From Anomaloglossus baeobatrachus (Eukaryota > Chordata > Amphibia > Anura > Aromobatidae), in contig NC_134354.1 in the NCBI RefSeq assembly GCF_048569485.1, forward strand, positions 449,438,230 through 449,502,229: a stretch of 64,000 bases of DNA, in the 5' to 3' direction. The notes under the pieces were generated by a model. That model was not told the DNA's origin. It ran no database searches and saw only the letters and a program-made list of their open reading frames with translations. Shown here piece after piece: positions 1 through 11,770 of the stretch. The first letter of the stretch is position 1, and each line of letters opens with the position of its first letter. The translations under genes were made by a program, and so were the position numbers.

Positions 1-89
1 CTGTACAGCGAGGACAATAAAGCTGTTTGGATCGGACTGTCTTGGGTCACTGCCTCTTTGTCGTCCTGGGGGACCCCCACCCCGCTACA
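1..89 (+). repeat. Right end of the left LTR of the Gmr1-like element
   Basis: These 89 bases match 4899-4987 with only two visible differences and end in the same CGCTACA. They are the tail of the left LTR; the rest lies outside the window. The sequence just after (90 onward) is where the primer-binding site should be; I do not recognise the primer. Confidence 0.85.
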
Positions 90-3000
90 TTTTGGTGGAG
101 AATGCGGGCATGAAGTATTGAGGCATATCCCACCGCTGCACCACTGGAAGCAGGCCTGACTACCAGCTGAAGTCTGTGACGGCTCTGCATGTCCATCATT
201 AGGCCGGCTACACTACAGTATAAACCGGCTGATAACATGGAGGAGCTACTGCGGCAGTTGGTAATAACTCAGCAAAAGCAACAGGAGCAATTGGGTCTGT
301 TCCAGCAGCAGCACCAGGAGTCCCAGCGGCAGCATCAGGAATCCCGGCGGCAGCATCAGGAGACCCAGCGACAACAACAAGAGGCGAATGCATTGCTACG
401 GCAGCAGATTGCGGCCCTGCGTGAGACACCGGCAGCAACTGACTCAGACCGACGGGTACCCCGGGACAGGGTTCGCCCTGCCCTGCGGAAACTAAGCCTG
501 GAGGATGACGTGGAGGTTTTCCTTACAGTTTTTGAGCGCACAGCGGAGCAGGAAAAACTGCCGGCAGGCCAGTGGGCGGAAGTGGTGGCTCCGTTCCTGA
601 TAGGGGACGCCCAGAAAGCCTACTTTGACCTCAGCCGGGAGGATGCCCTGGACTACAAGAAATTGAAAGGTGAGATCCTTGCACGTCTGGGGGTCAATAC
701 CTACGTGAGGGCTCAGCGAGTGTTTTCATGGGCCTATGTGGAGACCTGTCCAGCCAGGTCTCAGGCATATGACTTACTACAACTGGTTAAAAAGTGGTTA
801 CAGCCGGAGGTGTTGTCTCCAGCCCAGATGGTGGAAAGGGTGGTGGTCGACCGGTTGGTGCGGACTCTGCCAGTCGCTATTCAACGTTGGGTGGGGCAAG
901 GAGACCCGGGTAACCTGGACCAGGTGGTGAGTTTAGTTGAGCGATATACCGCCACACAGGACTTTATACGAGACTCTGCCCCAGTGCGTCAGGCCCGGCG
1001 GCCACAGGGCCCTGGCCGAGAGACACATACGGCGCTGGTGAACAACAAAAACCAAGCCCATATCGAGGGGGCAACCCACACTGAGAGTGGCAAAAGACTA
1101 GTTCCCCCAAGAATAGTAACAAAAACTGGTGGGGCTACCGCTATGAAGTGCTGGAGATGTCAAGGGCCCGGCCATATCGCCGCTTATTGCCCGTTGATTA
1201 CGGAGTCCATGGATTGTGGGTACACACGCCGAATGTCTATGTATGTTAATACGGTGTATGCTGTACGCCCTATTCTTGAACCTCCTCTCTGTCATGTGTA
1301 TGTAAATGGACATCGGGCGGAGGCCCTTTTGGACTCGGGCAGTATAGTGACCCTCGTTCATGGGTCGCTGATTTCGGGGTCGGAGTCCACGGAGAGGGAG
1401 GTTGGGATTGTGTGTATGCATGGTGAACTCCACAAATATCCAACAGCAGAGGTATGCCTCTCCACTCCGTGTGGAGATGTGACGCATGTGGTAGGAGTGG
1501 TGAAAACTCTACCATACGGGGTAGTGATGGGAAGGGATTTTCTGTTGTTTTGGTACCTGTGGGAGAGAAATAATACCTTTTCCCAGGCAAAAAGGAATCT
1601 GGGTGCGGAACCCGATGATCCCGAGTCGGGGATACCTGCTGTAGGGATCGCTGACCTTGGGACAGGGGGAGAACCTGACAGGGGTCCACTAGAGGTGTTG
1701 GCAGGAGAAAGTGAAGAGACTGTAGCGACCCCGGAGCTGGAAACGTCCCGAGAGGTCTTCGGGACGGCACAGCTAAGGGATCCTACCCTCTCCCAGGCGT
1801 GGGGGAATGTAAAAGAGGTGAATGGGGTGGCCCAACAACCAGGGGCAGAAGTTGTCTTTCCCCTCATGGCGGTTTATAATGATTTACTCTACCGAATAGA
1901 CAAAAGCAGGGAAGAGATAGTAGAACAACTGGTCGTGCCACAATCCAACCGTCAGGCAGTGCTTAACATGGCTCACACACACCCCCTCGGGGGGCACTTA
2001 GGGGTTACCAAGACACAAGAGCGTATTTTACAGAGGTTCTTTTGGCCGGGAGTGTACGCAGATGTACGGAAATTCTGTGAATCCTGCCCGGACTGCCAAC
2101 TGACCTCGCCCATTGCGAGTTTCCGGAGTCCATCGGTGCCTCTTCCAATTATAGAGGAACCTTTTGAATGGATTGCAATGGATCTGGTAGGGCCCCTGGT
2201 AAAGTCCGCACGTAGTCACCAACACATTTTGGTGGTTGTGGATTACGCCACACGCTATCCAGAGGCCATTCCGCTGCGCCATACCTCCGCGAAGCTTATT
2301 GCTCGGGAGTTATTTGCCATGTTTTGTCGTCTTGGGTTACCAAAGGAGATCCTTACTGACCAGGGGACCCCGTTTATGTCCAAGTTGACAAAAGAATTAT
2401 GTAAACTGTTGAAAATAAAGGACCTGCGCACATCGGTGTACCATCCGTAAACCGATGGGCTGGTCGAGCGGTGCAATAAAACCCTTAAGTCCATGCTTAA
2501 AAAAGTGGTTGCCAAGGACGGGAGGGACTGGGACATGCTGTTGCCCTATCTTATGTTTGCGCTCCGAGAGGTGCCGCAGGCATCCACGGGTTTTTCGCCA
2601 TTCGAGTTGCTGTATGGCAGACACCCTAGGGGCTTGCTGGACGTAGCCAAGGAAACATGGGAACAGGAGCCCACCCCATATAAAAGTGTGATTGAACATG
2701 TGGCTCTAATGCAGGACCGCATCGCAGCGGTTTTGCCTATTGTAAAAGAACATTTAACAAGGGCACAAGGGGCACAAAGGCGCACTTATAACACACGAGC
2801 CACCATCAGATCTTTTAATGTAGGGGATCGGGTTTTGGTTTTGGTGCCCACTGCCGAAAGTAAACTGTTGGCCAAATGGCAGGGGCCGTATGAGGTTCGG
2901 GAAAAGGTGGGGGAGGTGAACTACCGAATATACCAGCGGGGAGGAGGAAGCCGGAACAATTGTATCATGTTAACTTGCTTAAAGCCTGGAAAGACCGTGA

Positions 3001-4528
3001 CTGTATGGTGACGGGAGTAACACCGGTGGGGCCCTGTGGGGAACCTGTAGTGCCGCCCATCCTGGGAACCGAAGGGGGGGTACACTTAGGCGTCACCCTC
3101 ACTAAGCCGCAGCGTCGGGAAGTTCGGAAGTTAGTACAGCAGAACTCGGATGTGTTTTCCGAGTTACCCGGCCGTACTTCGGTTATCCAACATGACATTG
3201 TCACCGAGCCTCGGGTAAAGGTGCGTATGAAACCGTACCGGGTGCCCGAGGCCCGGAGACAAGCCATTGCAGCAGAGGTGAAACAGAAGCTTACCCTAGG
3301 GGTGATCGAGGAATCAAAGAGTGACTGGGCTAGTCCCATTGTGCTGATTCCAAAACCCGACGGGTCGCTACGTTTCTGCAATGACTTCCGGAGATTGAAT
3401 GAGGTTTCCAAGTTCGACCTTTACCCTATGCCCCGGGTGGACGAACTTATTGAACGGTTGGGAAAGGCTCAATATTTCACGACGCTTGACCTTACCAAAG
3501 GCTATTGGCAGGTGCCGCTGACAGAGTCAGCCAAGGAAAAAACGGCCTTTATTACACCAGAGGGGCTCTATCACTATGTTGTCTTGCCTTTCGGTTTACA
3601 TGGAGCCCCGGCTACTTTCCAAAGACTGATGGACATAGTGTTGGAACCCCATCAGAAGTACGCATCCGCCTATCTAGATGACATCATCATCTTCAGTTCC
3701 GATTGGCAGACCCACTTGTCCCAGGTCCAGGCCGTCGTTAACTCCCTGCGGGCGGCAGGATTGACCGCAAACCCAAAAAAAGTGCAATCGGTCAGGAAGA
3801 AGCCCGCTATTTGGGGTACGTGATTGGCCGCGGGGTGATCAAGCCTCAAGTAAATAAAATAGAGGCCATCCAAAAGTGGCCCAGACCAGTGTCCACTAAA
3901 CAGGTGAGAGCGTTCCTCGGCATTGTCGGGTATTACCGGCGGTTTATACCAGACTTTGCCGGGAGAACAGCGGCTTTGACCGAGCTGTTGAAGGGTAAGA
4001 AGGCGGCTATGGTACGCTGGACCCCTCAGGCTGAGGAAGCATTTCAGTCCATGAAGACTGCCTTGTGTGGTCAACCGGTCCTTATTAGCCCCGATTTCGG
4101 TAACACCTTCCTGGTGCAAACAGATGCCTCTGAGGTGGGTCTGGGTGCCGTACTCTCGCAAGAGGTGAACGGAACTGAGCATCCGGTTACCTATTTGAGC
4201 CGGAAACTTACCCCGGCAGAAAAGAATTATAGCGTAGTGGAGAAGGAGTGCTTGGTTATTAAATGGGCTTTGGAGTCCCTGCGCTATTATTTGCTCGGGC
4301 GACAGTTTCGGTTGGTAATGGACCACGCGCCCCTCGTCTGGATGAGAAATGCTAAGGAACGGAATGCCCGGGTCACCCGCTGGTTCCTGTCTCTTCAAAA
4401 TTTCAGTTTTACGGTAGAACATCGGGCCGATTCATCCCAGGGCAATGCCGATGCCCTGTCTCGGGCGGCCTGTTTGGGAGCGTCCGTTCATCCCCTTGGG
4501 TTTGAACGGAGGGGGGGGGGGGGGGGTA

Positions 4529-4987
4529 TGTGAGATAGTGGGGCCATTGATATGTGATGGACGGTACGTATCGCCAAGAATGCGTACAGAAACATATTAG
4601 AGCCCTACATAGTGGTCAGTCCAGTAACCTCCAGGCCGGGTTATGCAGGTGGCTCATGGCCACAGTTCTCGTTTATAAGCTCTTTGTAAAGGCCTGGGTG
4701 GGGAAGAGTCTGTTTTGTAAGCTGCAGAGCAGGAAGCCAGGAAAAGTTCAGGCTTGTGTGGAACGATTATAAGTCTGTGGACCCTCCTGGAATAGCCGAA
4801 CAGGGTATCGTAAGACCGTCTCCTACGGCAAGGAGTGCCTGTGTGACGGGGACCCGTATGGACTGTGCATAACCCGGCTGTGTTCCGGATGACTTTACCT
4901 GTACAGCGAGGACAGTAAAGCTGTTTTGATCGGACTGTCTTGGGTCACTGCCTCTTTGTCGTCCTGGGGGACCCCCACCCCGCTACA
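4529..4987 (+). repeat. Right LTR of the Gmr1-like element (459 bp)
   Basis: Starts with TGTGAGA directly after a long G tract that serves as polypurine tract and ends with GCTACA, giving the usual TG...CA ends. Its last 89 bases repeat at the window start. An AGTAAAG/AATAAAG motif near 4915 (and near 17 in the left LTR) is a plausible polyadenylation signal. Confidence 0.8.
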
Positions 4988-5206
4988 GCCCTTACAATAC
5001 ATTTTTTGTATTTTTCATACATCTGTTCTCCCATAAACACATATAATTTTGCTTCTTGAATTTCTTCTATCATATTCATTTAATTACAGAAATTCACTAT
5101 ACATACAATTCACTTCATATTTTTAATTCCATTTTTATAAGTTTCTCACATACCGTATATATACATATATACTTTTTTGCCATATTTTTAATTTTTTTTA
5201 TTTTCT

Positions 5207-5230
5207 CACACACACACACACATATATATA
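5207..5230. repeat. CA/TA microsatellite
   Basis: Alternating CA then TA dinucleotides. Together with the TA run at 6422-6464 it brackets the hAT-like element, so one microsatellite was probably split by the insertion. The rest of 4988-5206 is AT-rich with no recognisable gene. Confidence 0.7.
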
Positions 5231-6418
5231 CAGTGCTTTTTTTGCGGCGGTACGTGCCGGTACGGCATACCGGAAAATCTGAAGAGTGCTGAAGGCCAGC
5301 ACCTCTGGCTCTTTCCACATGGCTAATTTGTAAACTATACAAATTAGCCATGTGTGGAGCGGAGGCACATGCAAAGCAGCTACTGGAGCTGCAGGACCTG
5401 CGATGATGTCACGTACCTGTGACTCGGGTTGATGGAGCCATGGAGTTTTTCCCAGCGGGAAAGAAGCTGGAGAAGATGGAGGAGTGCAGGGTATGTGAGA
5501 GAGGGGGGCAGAGGGCGGCAGGCTGTGCAGGGGGAAGTAGGATGCAGGGGGGATAGAGTGAGATCAGCGGTATGGAGAATTGATAGACAAGGGGGATGGA
5601 GGATGGAGAGATCAGGGGGATCGAGGATGGAAGGAGCAGGGGGATGGAGGATGGACAAACCAGGGGGATGGAGAATGGAGGGGGATGGAGGATGAAGGGA
5701 ACAGGGGGATGGAGAATGGAGCAGGGTTCATTGAGTTTTGTTTCATCAAACTTGTCTTAGATGGATAAAATAATGCACTATTTCTCGGTCGGTGCGGCTC
5801 CGGCATGCAAAAGACCCCGAATAGACATGGAGACATAAACAAATCAGATGATAGAGTAGAACATGGCCACCGATTCTTCAACTATCGAACCTGCATAAGC
5901 TAGTGTTAATGATCCTGATGAATTTGGTTGCAATTTGGCATTTCTTATAGAATACAGCCTAGTAAGTCGAAAACCATATTTTACAAGTGAAAAAACAATT
6001 ATACAGTATTAGTCATTTTTTATTTTTCTTTTGAAATCTGAATTACATAGTTTTTGATTGAAATTAGCGGACAAACTACAAAACTGAATAATGAGAAACA
6101 GGACCGCACCGTCCATTGAACAAGTTGAGCAGTTTGCTCAGGCGGCACTATATTCAGGGGGGCGGCAATGCAGCTGAGGAGCGGAGCTGTATGAGGACTG
6201 CCGTTTTCCACCGCCCAGTGGCACAACAGGTAAACCGTGCACAGGATCTCCCGGCCGCCCGACAGCACAACAGCACCCCCTCTCCGCTCCTCAATCTTGG
6301 CTGCCGGCTGACAGATCCCCCCACTCCTCAATCTCGGCCACCGGCGCCTGACAGCACCCCTCATTGCTCCTCGCCTCAGAGATGCGTACCGGCAAATATT
6401 TTTTTTTACAGAAAAGCG

Positions 6419-6421
<3 letters not shown>
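5231..6421. mobile_element. Non-autonomous hAT-like element
   Basis: Left end CAGTGCTTTTTTTGCGG, right end (reverse complement) CAGCGCTTTTCTGTAAA, both followed by a short GTACCGGC/GTACG motif, as in hAT termini. It is flanked by TATATATA on both sides, which fits an 8-bp target duplication but is not diagnostic because the target is a TA microsatellite. No transposase is visible. The interior holds a perfect 17-bp-arm hairpin (5316-5354) and a purine-rich minisatellite (about 5580-5720). Confidence 0.5.
5580..5720 (+). repeat. GGGGATGGA-type minisatellite
   Basis: Degenerate tandem units of roughly 15-35 bp built on GGGGATGGAGAATGGAG. It creates spurious open frames on both strands (Asp-Gly-Gly-Trp and Pro/Ser rich), which I do not treat as genes. 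Confidence 0.7.

Positions 6422-6464
<43 letters not shown>
6422..6464. repeat. TA microsatellite
   Basis: Uninterrupted TATATA run directly after the right end of the hAT-like element. Confidence 0.9.
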
Positions 6465-6467
<3 letters not shown>

Positions 6468-7050
6468 ATGATTGACTCCTGGCTCAGCTGGAGCTGAGCC
6501 TTTTTTTAGTTTCCCTTCTGATGCAGGTCACGTTAGGGGTTAATCATTTCTGCCTCGTTCTGGAGGTCAGGCTGCTTTATTAGGGCACTGTGTCTATTGG
6601 ACTTCGCCAGTGACATTTCTGGCTCTGCTGTGTTCTGCTCTTGAGTGACCTGTTGTCTGCCCTGCCCCCTCCTGACCTCCGTGTTCACCTGACCTGTTAA
6701 CCTCCTCTGTTGTCTGTTTCCATCAGTGTCTCTCCCGCTGTCTCCCTGTTCGTTCCTTATCTGTTTACCTTTATTCTGTCTTGTCTTCCCACTCCCCCTC
6801 GCTTCTAGGCTCTGATTTCCCGGCTACTGACTATTTGCTTCCCTCTGACTACGTTTAGACTTTGCCCTTGTGTACTTACAAGACTTCATGTTGTGACACG
6901 GCTTTCTGACGATTCTACTGCCATCTGGTGGGCTTGACTAGTATTACCTCTTTTATTTATTTTATTATTATTACACTTTTTCTGTTTTCAAGTGAGTGAC
7001 ACCCCCTCAAAAATGCATGAGAAATTTCTTAAAAACTGCTGAAAAAACGT
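6465..7050. other. Unclassified pyrimidine-rich repeat-like sequence
   Basis: CT-rich stretch (about 6470-6950) followed by a short A/T-rich tract. No long open frame, no terminal repeats and no RNA gene seen. It may be a dispersed repeat or LTR remnant; I do not recognise it. Confidence 0.3.
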
Positions 7051-7494
7051 AAAGGGGTTGTCCACTACTTGTACAATGCCTTCCGATTCCACGTTATCCC
7101 AAGGTAAAATAAAAAGGCTTATACTCAGTTCCCACAGCGGTGCCATCCCATTGGTGCCATGTCTCGCGTTCCCAGAACTCACATATCATCTTATAAGCCC
7201 CGCATCCATTTAGCGCCAGATTCTGTCTCCTCACCTTCATACCAAACGAGTTAATGAACAGGAAATGAGTACTGTGGCTGCTGCTCACTTTCTCTTTATT
7301 GCTCATTTGGTCTGAAGGTGGAGAAACAGAAGTTGGCGCTGATTGAATGTCACAATGTCATGTGAGCCCCGGGAACGTAAGCAGTGGCACCACTGGAACT
7401 GCAACGGTACCAGAGGTGAGTAAGCATTTTTATTTTACCAGGGGAAAACATTGAATCAGAAGGGGTTATCCTAGTAGTCGACGATTCCCCCTTT
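7051..7494. mobile_element. Palindromic MITE
   Basis: Starts AAAGGGGTTGTCC and ends in CCCCCTTT. The two halves are imperfect inverted copies; for example GGTAAAATAAAAAGGCTTA near 7100 pairs with the reverse complement of 7415-7440. No coding capacity. The superfamily is not certain. Confidence 0.6.
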
Positions 7495-7676
7495 AATCAT
7501 TTTATGATAGGGCTTTTTTTACATGTCTGGTTTTGAAAAACGCTAAGTGGAATATAAGGAAATGCATGTCAGTTTGAAGTGGCTCCAGCCAAAATCTGCT
7601 CTAGACTAGGCATTTTCCATTGAAAAAGCTGCAAAGGAAGAAAAAGAAAAAAGTGGTTGATGAAACAGAACTCTTA

Positions 7677-8197
7677 GGGGTACTTTACACGCTGCGACAT
7701 AGCTACTGATATATCGTCGGGGTCACGTCGTTAGTGACGCACATCCAGCGCCGGTAACGACATCTCAGCGTGTGACACAAATGAGCGACGATCAGCGAGC
7801 GCAGAAACGTTCAAAATCGTTGCTCGTTGACACGTCGTTCATTTCCATAATATCGGTGCTGCTGCAGGTACGATTTTGTTTGTCGTTCCTGCGACAGCAC
7901 ACATCGCTACGTGTGACGCCGCTGGAACGACAAACATCTCCTTACCTGCATCCACCGGAAAAGGAGGAAGGAAGGAGGTGGGTGGCATGTTCCGGCCGCT
8001 CATCTCCTCCCCTCCGCTTCTATTGGGCGGCGGTTCAGTGACGCTGCTGTGAGCAGGTATGTGCGTGTGACGCTGCCGTAGCGATAATGTTCGCTACGGC
8101 AGCGATCACCACATATTGGCCGTACGACAGGGGCGGGTGCAATCGCGCTCGACATCGCTAGCAAATGATAGCGATTTCGCAGCGTGTAAAGTACCCC
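7677..8197. mobile_element. PIF/Harbinger-like MITE, copy 1
   Basis: Perfect terminal inverted repeats: GGGGTACTTTACACGCTGCG at the left and its reverse complement at the right. The interior carries GTCACGTCGTTAGTGACGC, which recurs in copies 2 and 5. The family assignment comes from the TAA duplication seen at copy 3. An open frame at 7772-8041 is a chance frame in the MITE. Confidence 0.75.
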
Positions 8198-8420
8198 AAA
8201 GATCTCATTCAGATATCAGTTTTTTGATGGAAGAGAAAAGCTGACCAAATTTCATTAGTGGTTTTCATCAATTTCACCAGCTTTTTACCAATGTTATCAG
8301 ATTTTTATCAGCGTTTCACCAGATTCTTATCAGTCATCAGATTTTCATCAAAATTTGGGTAATTTCATACATTTATTTTTACTGATGAAAAAAAAAGGTT
8401 TTCCACCTTTTCCTACCTTA

Positions 8421-8793
8421 TAGGGCTCATGCGCACGTAACTGCTGATTATTCTGCAGCGATTTGACAGAACATGCGCTTCAAATCGCTGCAGAATGAAT
8501 ACAGTGTGTTTGTTAAAAAAAGCCGATTTCATGCGCTCGGGCTGCTGCCCCCACCATAGACAGAGTGGGAGCTGCATCCAGAACGTACAAATAATTGACA
8601 TGCTGCTTTTATGAACGCACGGATTTGGGTCACAATTTTAGCACCCAAATTGCTGCGTTCAAAAAAGCAACGTGCGCTACTTATCATGCACATACGGTAG
8701 ATTGTGCAGGGGACGCAGGACACATGCATTTACGCTGCAGTGCAATACGCAGCGTAAATGCATGTAAGTACGCACCGTGCGCACAATCCCTTA
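8421..8793. mobile_element. MITE with GCGCACG ends
   Basis: Left end AGGGCTCATGCGCACG and right end (reverse complement) AAGGGATTGTGCGCACG. The interior has several shorter inverted pairs, for example around TGCAGCGATTT. Resembles the many GTGCGCAC-ended MITEs of frogs; no coding capacity. The gap 8198-8420 is a simple TTTTCATCAG-rich stretch. Confidence 0.55.
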
Positions 8794-8866
8794 GTCAGCA
8801 AAAAATGTAGTGCACACAGATGGAATCCCAGTGCTGTCTGATTTTTTTTTTATTGACCCATAGACT

Positions 8867-9453
8867 AAAGGCGGCTTTACTTGCTACGATATCGTTAATG
8901 TTTTATCGTTGGGGTCACGTCGTTAGTGACGCACATCCGGCGTCATTAACGGTATCGCAGCGTGTAACACTTACCAGCGACTTTAAACGTCCTCCAAAGT
9001 GGTGAAAATCGTTCACCATGGAGAGGTTGTCCTAAAATCAAAAATTGTTAATGGTTGCTTATAGATGTTGTTCCTTGTTCCTGCGGCAGCACACATCGCT
9101 GTGTGTGACACCGCAGGAGCGAGGAACCTCACCTTACCTGCGTCCCGCCCGCACTGAGGAAGGAAGGAGGTGGGCGGGATGTTCGTCCCGCTCATCTCCG
9201 CCCCTCCGCTTTGATTGGCCGGCCGCTTAGTGACGTTGTCGTGACGCCGAACGCACCTCCCCCTTGAGGCAGGGATTTTTCGGCAGTCACAGCAACGCCG
9301 CCAACCAGGTAAGTGCGTGTGACGCTACCGTAGCGATAATGTTCACTGCGGCAGCGATCACACGATATCGCATGCACGATGGGGACGGGTGCTTTTGCGT
9401 ACGATATCGCTAGCAATTGCTAGAAATATTGTAGCGTGTAAAGCCCGCTTTAC
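8867..9453. mobile_element. PIF/Harbinger-like MITE, copy 2
   Basis: Begins AAAGGCGGCTTTAC and ends with the near-complement CGTGTAAAGCCCGCTTTAC. Shares GGGGTCACGTCGTTAGTGAC and the GCAGCACACATCGCT block with copies 1 and 5. Confidence 0.7.
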
Positions 9454-9608
9454 ACTGACGATTTTCATCTGATGCTCGGATCAACGAATAACCCATACAA
9501 AACACTCCCCAAAGAAGGAGCATTTCCTGAAGTGGTAACAGCTTGAAAAACTCCTCAAAAAACATAGCCTAAGAAGTTCTAAAATGCATCTGAAACAAAG
9601 CATCTTAA

Positions 9609-9969
9609 AGAGAATCTGTCACCATGTTTTGCCACCTAATCTGAGAGCAATGTAATATAGGGGCAGAGATCCTTATTCCAGTGATGTGTCACTTACTGGG
9701 CTGCTTCATGTAGTTTTGATAAAAACACTCTTTAATCAGCAGTAGATTATCATTACAGGACTACTTGGTGTGCTGCCAGGTAGTCCAGCATATTTATGAG
9801 CTCTGTATAACTGCTATATCTGCAGTTATACATAGCTGCAATAAAACATTGATTTTATCAAAATGACAACAAACAGCTCAGTAAATGACACATCGCTGGA
9901 ATCAGGATCTCTGTCCCTACATTATGCTGCTCTCAGATGGGGTAGCAAAGACCTGGTGACAGATTCCCT
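9609..9969. mobile_element. MITE flanked by TTAA
   Basis: Left AGAGAATCTGTCACC and right GGTGACAGATTCCCT are inverted repeats, each bordered by TTAA (9605-9608 and 9970-9973). The halves are complementary over most of the length. TTAA target sites are typical of Kolobok and piggyBac elements; the A/GGGAATCTGTCACC ends are shared with the elements at 11114 and 20830. Confidence 0.65.
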
Positions 9970-9973
9970 TTAA

Positions 9974-11113
9974 AACCATATACATCTTGAAGCTGTAAAG
10001 CTAATTTATTATATAACAAAATATACATTACATACATTATTATAATTTGTGAATCTATTACTGGAGAAAGAAGCTGATTTTCCAATCAGATATATTGCAG
10101 ATATTCTTTTATTTGCTTGTATTATTGATCTATCTAAAGTTTCAATAAGGTAAGGCTAAGTTCACACATGTTATTTCTGGTTTTCTGTTCTAGAAAACCA
10201 GAAATGATAGAGTACCGGATCAGCGATGTGACGGACACCAACAACGCCAGATGAAGCTTGTTGACTAAAAAGGGACTGTCATGGCAATCATTACTGTGAC
10301 TTGAGCAATAGCTTGGAATGCCGTGATATTCTCATTGAGCATGACAACATTTGACAGAGATATGATATTTTCGCCTAAATATCTCCCTTTATCTAAGGCG
10401 ACTACATAACCTACAGTTTATTTATAGTATGAGATATGTGAAGAAATTTGCATAAAATTCATTAAATATTTCCCTGCAAAAATATGAAGTATGTGATATA
10501 AAATTGCTTTACCTTCTTCTCACCTAACATGGTTTTCCATCTTCCCTGGTAGTTCTGGTTCAAAGCTTTTCCTTTAACAGAGCTAGTGTTGAAAATCTGT
10601 TATCACTGAGTGTTTTTGCGGAGCGATTTATATCAAGGATACAGTTGCTTAGAAGATGGCAATTATTCCTTGTTTCTGTATAGGAACTTGCTGACTTTGA
10701 AACTGAAGATTAAAGCTAAAACCCTTCCTAATGCATAAAATGTAAAGATGTTATTTCTTTTCATCATGAAATGTAAGTAAAGATCTGTTATAAGTGCACG
10801 CCATTCTGATTCTAAGTAAGGAGGTGTGAAATAGCAATAGCGTTCTGTTGCACTGCATACTGACATCACTAAATTCAGTAGTCAAATACCTGTCAAAACT
10901 GTAAATAAATCAGTGTGGAAGAGCTACTACCTCTCATATATTGTAGAAGCAAAAGAACCAAATAAATCTCAGCTTGCCTTACATGTATTCTAAAAGAGAG
11001 TCTCTGCCCCTAGTTTTCTCCTTCGACACTACCATACAGAAAAAAAAATTGTATTTTTTTTGCACTAAAGAAATCACTGAAGATTTTGTTTACACAGTAT
11101 GCAGAATTATTGA
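9974..11113. other. AT-rich sequence without a recognisable gene
   Basis: No convincing open frame. A short segment at about 10150-10250 (GGCTAAGTTCACACATG) looks like one end of another MITE. Nothing else seen. Confidence 0.4.
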
Positions 11114-11233
11114 AGTGAATCTGTCAGGTGATTTTGTAGTGCAATACTAATTTTATCTTTAAATAGGGCTTATGGAGACCTTTCAGAATGAGTAACTTTT
11201 ATAGCTCTCCCTCTTCCTGTTATCTTGTTGTAA

Positions 11234-11658
11234 AGGCCCCTTTACACACTGAGACTTTCTAGCGATCCCACCAGCGATCCTAACCTGGCCGGGATCGCTA
11301 CAAAGTCTCTGGTGAGCTGTCAAACAGGCAAACCTGGCCAACAACGCAACAGCGATCCGGACCTGCAGAACGACCTACCTAGTCTTTGGGGACGTTGTAA
11401 AGCAGCTTTTTGAAAGAGAAGTCGCTAACAAAGTCGCTGTAAAGTCCTTTTACACACTGAGACTTTGCTGCACAGCGGGAAACAAAGGACCAAAGAATGG
11501 TCCTGAACGATTTGTAGCGATCAGCAACTTCACAGCAGGGGCCAGGTCGCTGATGTGTTTCACACACTGCAATGTCGCTGGGGAGGTCGCTATAACGTCA
11601 CAAAACCGGTGACGTGACAGCGATGTCGTTTGCGATGTTGCAGTGTATAAAGCCACCT
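11234..11658. mobile_element. PIF/Harbinger-like MITE, copy 3 (TAA target duplication)
   Basis: Ends AGGCCCCTTTACACACTG and, inverted, AGGTGGCTTTATACACTG. It lies in the left arm of a palindromic MITE: the arm reads GTTGTAA then the insertion then TAAGCTCC, while the intact opposite arm reads GTTGTAAGCTAAG. That is a direct empty-site comparison showing a 3-bp TAA duplication, the mark of PIF/Harbinger insertion. Confidence 0.75.
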
Positions 11659-11770
11659 TAAGCTCCGTAGAATTCAGTGTGACCTAGTAAATAGTTAAGC
11701 ATATGTAAATACAAATTGCATCTTCACTGCTCCCCCCTTACACCTCTCAGTGCTGGCATCAGTGATAGTA

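Larger units (their letters stand above)
1..4987 (+). mobile_element. Ty3 LTR retrotransposon, Gmr1-like (integrase before reverse transcriptase)
   Basis: An old LTR element, nearly complete at the right and cut by the window edge at the left. Parts in order: end of the left LTR (1-89), a Gln-rich coiled Gag N-terminus (about 240-400), Gag body, a CCHC zinc knuckle CWRCQGPGHIAAYC (about 1149-1190), an aspartic protease with LLDSGS (about 1325), an integrase with an HHCC zinc finger (about 1970-2100) and DDE core (about 2170-2600), then reverse transcriptase with YLDD (about 3200-3800), RNase H (about 4100-4480), a G-rich polypurine tract (4508-4526) and the right LTR. Ordinary Ty3 elements have integrase after RNase H; integrase upstream of RT is the known mark of the Gmr1-like group of deuterostome Ty3 elements. 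The reading frame is interrupted about two or three times, so it is a fossil, but similar LTR ends suggest modest age. Confidence 0.85.

Noticed and set aside
5429-5768. Gly/Trp-rich open frames
   Set aside because: Products of the GGGGATGGA minisatellite.
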